Assembly: GCA_021604825.1 (NCBI GenBank)
Contig: BQJS01000040.1
Location: 1 to 26,644 of the forward strand
DNA: 26,644 nt
Origin: Phycisphaerae bacterium
GTDB taxonomy: Bacteria > Planctomycetota > Phycisphaerae > UBA1845
Direction: 5' to 3'
The notes beneath the pieces are model-generated. The model made no database searches. It worked only from the letters and a program-made list of their open reading frames with translations, and was not told where the DNA came from. The translations under genes and the position numbers were made by a program. Positions 22,883-26,644 of the stretch are shown here, in pieces; within the stretch, counting starts at the first letter, position 1, and every line of letters starts with the position of its first letter.

Positions 22883-23995
22883 CTACTTCGCAGGCGGAGG
22901 TGGCGGCGGTGCTGCGTTGAAGAACGTCGCCAGTTGCGTCACTTGGCCAGCCGGCATCCAATTGCCCATGCCCGCACTCCACACCATCGTCTCGGGCGTG
23001 ATCCGCCCCTGGGATATCATCGCCGGAATCTGTGCCATGGCACACTGCCCCTGCACTGCGCCGTCGGCTGCGATGTGCCATACGCCACCGGGTGGAGGCG
23101 GTGGCATGCCGCCAGCCATTTGACCGCCACCCATCATTGGGGCGCCATCCATCATCTTGCCCGCCATCGCGAATCCCATGCCGAGGCCCATGCCCTCTGC
23201 CGCGCCACCGCCAGCCGGATTCTCAGCAGCAGCCGTCATCGCCTGGCCCATCTGGTATTGCTGGAAGCGATTCATGTCGCCGATCACACCCATGCTCGTA
23301 CGCGTGTCGAGCGCTTTCTCGACGGCTTCGGGTAGGGAAATGTTGACGATGTAGAGCTGAGGAATGTCGAAACCGAATTCGTCATCGATTCGCTCGACGG
23401 CTTTGTTACGAAGCAACTCCGAAAATTCCTGATACTTCGCAGCCAAGTCGAGGGCTGCAATTTTAGACTCACCGATGACATCGGCGAAAGCGGTATTGAT
23501 GACCGAACGAATAAACTCGTGAATCTCATCGGTATCGAAACTGGCGTCGGTCCCGACAAGTTCTTTGAGTAAGATTCTAGGATCGCTGGCCTTTAACGAA
23601 TACGTACCAAACGCCCGCAAGCGAATCGGCCCGAACTCCGGATCGCGCAACATGATCGGATTGGGCGTCCCCCATTTCAGATCGGTGACCTGCCGCGTGT
23701 TGACGAAATAGACTTCCGATTTGAACGGGCTGTCAAATCCGTGCTTCCAACCTTGCAGCGTGCTGAGGATCGGCAGGTTGTCGGTGCGTAGTTCGTAATG
23801 CCCCGGCTCGAACACGTCGGCCAACTCGCCGCGATGCACGAAGACAGCCACCTGCCCCGGTCGCACGATAAGTTGAGCACCATTCTTGATTTGATTGTGG
23901 TATCGCGGGAAGCGCCACACGAGTGTATCGCGCGTGTGGTCCAGCCATTCGACAATATCAACCAGTTCACCGCGAAGCTTGTCCAAAAACCCCAT
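22883..23995 (-). CDS. SPFH-domain protein with C-terminal GYF_2 domain (YdjI-like)
   Basis: The 370-residue protein starts at the ATG at 23995, which has AAGGAG seven bases upstream, rather than at the 15-codon longer frame. Residues 1-250 are an SPFH/'virion core protein'-type domain (NGAQLIVRPGQVAVFVHRGELADVFEPGHYEL, RDPEFGPIRLRAFGTYSLKASDPR, EFGFDIPQLYIVNISLPEAVEKAL). A Met/Gly/Pro-rich linker follows, then a GYF_2-like domain (VWHIAADGAVQGQ...ITPETMVWSAGMGNWMPAGQV) and a poly-proline end. SPFH proteins organise membrane microdomains; GYF_2 domains bind proline-rich peptides or membrane partners. It is first in the operon with the two zinc-ribbon genes. Confidence 0.85.
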   Translation of the reverse strand: MGFLDKLRGELVDIVEWLDHTRDTLVWRFPRYHNQIKNGAQLIVRPGQVAVFVHRGELADVFEPGHYELRTDNLPILSTLQGWKHGFDSPFKSEVYFVNTRQVTDLKWGTPNPIMLRDPEFGPIRLRAFGTYSLKASDPRILLKELVGTDASFDTDEIHEFIRSVINTAFADVIGESKIAALDLAAKYQEFSELLRNKAVERIDDEFGFDIPQLYIVNISLPEAVEKALDTRTSMGVIGDMNRFQQYQMGQAMTAAAENPAGGGAAEGMGLGMGFAMAGKMMDGAPMMGGGQMAGGMPPPPPGGVWHIAADGAVQGQCAMAQIPAMISQGRITPETMVWSAGMGNWMPAGQVTQLATFFNAAPPPPPPAK

Positions 23996-24002
23996 GACGA
24001 TT

Positions 24003-24008
24003 CTCCTT
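24003..24008 (-). promoter_or_regulatory. Ribosome-binding site deciding the SPFH gene start
   Basis: The minus strand reads AAGGAG, seven bases before the ATG at 23995. Confidence 0.75.
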
Positions 24009-24144
24009 GACCGCACCTGTCGCTTCCCAGGCATGCGCATGGGCCGACGTGTTGGCGAGCTTATCTACCCCAAGCGTACAGACGCGTTTTCAAGGGGTCA
24101 AGGCAACTACATATTCGGATGAGATCTTAATGGGTTTGACAGTC

Positions 24145-25737
24145 TCACTTGTCGAAATGGTAGCGTGCGTTGGCGGGATTCGGATCGGCATCGACTGCAA
24201 TACCGCGATTGCCATTGTGGGCCAGACGATTCAAGATGTGGCTGACCCATTCAACGCGCTCGGGTGCCTGAATGCGTTCGGCCAACTCCGCCGCTGTTAG
24301 CGATTCGTCGCGATTGTCATGTAAGTAGGCGATCAAACCCTGCTGAACTTCCAACACTTCTGTCGCGGCGCGTTTGCCGGCTTCGACACCGGGCTGATGG
24401 TAGGCGTTGATTCCCACGAGCGATGCGTACAATCCGACGGCTCGTTCATAGAGCGCGATGAGGGCTCCGATTCGATGCGGACTGACCTCGTCGATTTGAA
24501 GGGTGATGGATTCGCGTCCCTTCTCGGTGAGTGCCTCACGCGTGCCCAGGAGAAAACCAGCTAAATAGTCGCCGCTGTTGACGGAGTCATCAACTTCGAT
24601 CGACGATCCTGAACGGTCGCGCAACACCTCTACAAAAGTGAGATAGAAGTTATTCACGCCATCGCGCAATTGCTGCACGTAGGCGTGTTGATCGGTCGAG
24701 CCTTTGTTGCCATAAACGCTGATGCCTTCTTCAACGAAGTTGCCATCAAGGTCAACGTCCTTTCCGATCGACTCCATGATGAGTTGCTGGAGGTAACGCG
24801 ACAAGAGCGCCAATCGATCTTTATAAGGAATCACCACCATGTTGCGCAAACCGCGCGACCGGGCGGCGTCGTACCACATCGCAGCCAGGAGCGCCGCCGG
24901 GTTGGAAAGCAAATCGTGCTGGCGGGTGCATTCATCCATCGCCTTCGCACCGGCGAGCATCTGGTCAACGTCGATCCCGCCAAGGGCAGCCGGCAGCAAA
25001 CCGACGGCTGACATCTGCGACGTTCGACCACCGACCCAGTCCCACATGGGAAATCTTCGCAACCACCCTTGCGACTTGCAGACCTTATCGAGAGCGCTGC
25101 CCTCGCCCGTCACCGCAACGGCGCACTTGGCAAAATCCAACCCACGCGATTCAAACGCATGGGCCACCTCAAGCATACCGTTGCGCGTTTCTTTGGTGCC
25201 GCCACTTTTGGAAACCACGAGACACAAGGTTTGCGAAAGTTGATCGCCCAACTGTGCGATGATCCGGTCGATGCCGTCGGGGTCAGTGTTGTCGACGAAG
25301 TGAATCTGCATCGGATCATCGGCGTTGCCCAACGCATCACTGACGAATTGCGGACCGAGCGCCGAACCACCGATACCAATCTGAAGCACATGTGTGAATC
25401 GCCCACCGGCTGGCGGCGCGACCGCCCCACTGTGAACATCCGCCGCGAACGCCTTCACGTCGCTAATAGCCGACTCAATGGCATTGCGAAGTTCGGCATT
25501 CGGCGCGCGGAAGGCATCGCGTAGCCAATAGTGCCCCACCATTCGATTCTCATCGGGGTTGGCGATCGCGCCACCCTCCAATGCATCCATCGCCTCGAAT
25601 GCTTTGGCCATCGGACCTGCGATGTCGTCAAAAAACGACTCCGCAAACTTCATGCGCGAATTGTCCAAATGCACGCCAGCCGCCGCACAAGAGCAGCCGT
25701 ATTCGCAATAGCGTTTCCAAAGATCGATGGCGTTCAC
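24145..25737 (-). CDS. pgi: Glucose-6-phosphate isomerase
   Basis: The 530-residue enzyme interconverts glucose-6-phosphate and fructose-6-phosphate in glycolysis. It shows the SIS-fold phosphate loop [27 protein letters not shown], the region with the catalytic glutamate (LIMESIGKD), the histidine region [17 protein letters not shown] and the lysine near the end ([12 protein letters not shown]). About 50 residues follow the usual catalytic end ([18 protein letters not shown]...), a small helical extension. The start is GTG, overlapping the stop of the upstream gene (GTGA on the minus strand), with AAGG nearby; this implies translational coupling to the unknown gene. Confidence 0.94.
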   Translation of the reverse strand: MNAIDLWKRYCEYGCSCAAAGVHLDNSRMKFAESFFDDIAGPMAKAFEAMDALEGGAIANPDENRMVGHYWLRDAFRAPNAELRNAIESAISDVKAFAADVHSGAVAPPAGGRFTHVLQIGIGGSALGPQFVSDALGNADDPMQIHFVDNTDPDGIDRIIAQLGDQLSQTLCLVVSKSGGTKETRNGMLEVAHAFESRGLDFAKCAVAVTGEGSALDKVCKSQGWLRRFPMWDWVGGRTSQMSAVGLLPAALGGIDVDQMLAGAKAMDECTRQHDLLSNPAALLAAMWYDAARSRGLRNMVVIPYKDRLALLSRYLQQLIMESIGKDVDLDGNFVEEGISVYGNKGSTDQHAYVQQLRDGVNNFYLTFVEVLRDRSGSSIEVDDSVNSGDYLAGFLLGTREALTEKGRESITLQIDEVSPHRIGALIALYERAVGLYASLVGINAYHQPGVEAGKRAATEVLEVQQGLIAYLHDNRDESLTAAELAERIQAPERVEWVSHILNRLAHNGNRGIAVDADPNPANARYHFDK

Positions 25738-26318
25738 GATGATTTACCTTTTTTGCCGCGGATTTTGCGGGTTTGTTTTGGTGATGATTCGGCGATGGGC
25801 CGGACGGCTTTTAACACTTCCCAATCCGTGTAGACGTTTTGTCTGATAAATGCCAAGCAGTATTTTCGCACGACATCTTCAGCCAGGTTCGACGCACGCA
25901 GCACCCGCTTGGACACGCTCATGTCGTCGGGGCATTCTGCCGGCGGGATGCGCACCATTTCATCTTCAAGCCGGCTAAAGAATTCAATCTCGCCCAATTG
26001 CTTCCAAATACCCGGCAACTCGGGATCAACATCTTCAGACCTGGGCTGCTTCAAATATTCGTCGAGCGACTCGTTGGGGGTTAACTCCAACCACACCGCG
26101 CCCTGACAATGCTTCTCGAAATAGTCGCCGGGGATAAGACGTGCTACCTTGCGGAAACGTTCTTCGAGTAGAAGATCGTCAAACCCATCCCAGCGAAACG
26201 TGAAACACAATCGATCCCAGCGCGGATTGATTTCAACGTCAAGGTCGATGCCTTCGCATTGCTTGCCGACATAGGACAACAAGTCCTTTTTGAGTTGTGC
26301 GTGGGTTTTCTTCGACAT
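25734..26318 (-). CDS. Conserved-looking protein of unknown function, translationally coupled to pgi
   Basis: The 194-residue protein is soluble, has no signal peptide or membrane helix and no motif I recognise. It begins [20 protein letters not shown]. Aromatic-rich stretches follow ([34 protein letters not shown]), an acidic middle, a helix-rich part ([21 protein letters not shown]) and a strongly basic tail ([14 protein letters not shown]) that could touch nucleic acid or ribosomes. Real-gene evidence is the GTGA overlap with pgi, low-bias amino acid use and a purine-rich site (GGGAAGTGAG) before the ATG. The close coupling suggests co-regulation with pgi, nothing more. Confidence 0.72.
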   Translation of the reverse strand: MSKKTHAQLKKDLLSYVGKQCEGIDLDVEINPRWDRLCFTFRWDGFDDLLLEERFRKVARLIPGDYFEKHCQGAVWLELTPNESLDEYLKQPRSEDVDPELPGIWKQLGEIEFFSRLEDEMVRIPPAECPDDMSVSKRVLRASNLAEDVVRKYCLAFIRQNVYTDWEVLKAVRPIAESSPKQTRKIRGKKGKSS

Positions 26319-26425
26319 GGTACGCTCACTTCCCTTGGGCGCAATCTAGTCGTGTTGGTTTGCGAGTATGTGCCAGCCAATCCTTGCCGTGCCCATCTCG
26401 ATCGCGGCGAGTGCCCGAGGCGAAC

Positions 26426-26644
26426 TCAGTTCTCCAGAAGCTGAAACGCAGTTGTGCGGACCCACTCGCCGTTTGCCCCGTTCGCTTGCACGGTCCACAG
26501 ATCGTAACCACCTTCCGCACGATTGCCATCACCGTCCGGCGCGAAAGATCCACTCACGCCGGCATATCCCCCAAGTACACTGGGCAGTGATGATCGCAAT
26601 AAAATGGGATCGCTTCGATCGGCAACCTGATTGATGGTCAGCGC
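26426..26644 (-). CDS. C-terminal fragment of a probable periplasmic substrate-binding protein (5' end outside window)
   Basis: The minus-strand frame entering at 26644 is open for 72 codons to a TGA at 26426-26428. The peptide contains PSVLGGYAGVSGSFAPDGDGNRAEGGYDLWTV and ends VRTTAFQLLEN. The 'GVSGxFxxDxxGxR...Y.l..V' pattern followed by a terminal strand is typical of the end of type I periplasmic binding proteins, such as Leu/Ile/Val-binding or urea-binding proteins of ABC transporters. The gap of 107 bases to the next gene shows no clear terminator. Assignment rests on this short tail only. Confidence 0.55.
   Translation of the reverse strand, partial: ALTINQVADRSDPILLRSSLPSVLGGYAGVSGSFAPDGDGNRAEGGYDLWTVQANGANGEWVRTTAFQLLEN

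Noticed and set aside
24073..24101. Minus-strand promoter TTGACC-17-TACGCT upstream of the SPFH operon
   Set aside because: The -10 matches only three of six consensus bases, and no ECF-type sigma motif was found; too weak to list.
1..26644. CRISPR arrays, tRNA or rRNA genes, insertion-sequence transposases, prophage genes
   Set aside because: No regularly spaced direct repeats, no cloverleaf-like sequence in any gap, and no transposase or phage protein in any plausible frame.

Overview
The window looks like chromosomal DNA of a planctomycete, probably close to the Phycisphaerae. This is inferred from gene content: a membrane protein headed by a CxxCxYDLxG...CPECG zinc ribbon, a lipoprotein with a six-cysteine Notch-like (LNR) module, a methylcitrate pair, and a cdsA-phoH-7TM/HD-ybeY-CBS cluster. 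Genes are densely packed on both strands, base composition is moderately GC-rich, and nothing looks like a prophage, transposon gene, CRISPR array, tRNA or rRNA.

Layout. (1) 1-2611: the C-terminal end of a thioredoxin-like protein (+) meets prpB (-), with prpD upstream of prpB (-). (2) 2816-5816: a metal-uptake operon (+) of a small ribbon-helix-helix/zinc-ribbon protein, znuA, znuC and znuB, with overlapping or abutting genes and a palindrome over its putative promoter. (3) 5813-6850 (-): a secreted TPR plus alpha/beta-hydrolase protein whose stop codon interlocks with that of znuB. (4) 7154-14406 (+): cdsA, phoH, a 7TM-HD (PgpH/YqfF) c-di-AMP phosphodiesterase homologue, ybeY, a nitrilase-fold protein with an altered triad, and a CBS/CorC membrane protein. 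(5) 14429-15916 (-): a multidomain lipoprotein behind a structured leader. (6) 16119-18160 (-): leuC-leuD. (7) 18342-20891 (+): a formyltransferase overlapping a PIG-L deacetylase, then a zinc-ribbon membrane protein. (8) 20974-23995 (-): an SPFH/GYF_2 protein and two zinc-ribbon proteins, resembling the Bacillus ydjGHI membrane-stress module. (9) 24145-26644 (-): pgi, coupled by a GTGA overlap to an unrecognised gene, and the C-terminal end of a probable ABC-transporter substrate-binding protein.

How the genes work together. prpD and prpB carry out consecutive steps of propionate oxidation (prpC is not in view). The ribbon-helix-helix protein probably senses zinc and controls znuACB. Cluster 4 joins phospholipid synthesis, RNA maturation, c-di-AMP turnover and a CBS transporter-like protein. 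The formyltransferase/deacetylase pair could deacetylate and then N-formylate an amino sugar.

The most notable signals outside genes are three different REP-type inverted hairpin pairs (227-295, 1178-1244, 20895-20967). All have a GTAG-type head and all lie at gene 3' ends, so three REP families occur in one short window. The leading candidates for undescribed biology are the RHH/zinc-ribbon regulator with its palindrome, the formyltransferase-PIG-L couple, the altered nitrilase inside the ybeY cluster, and the leader upstream of the lipoprotein.
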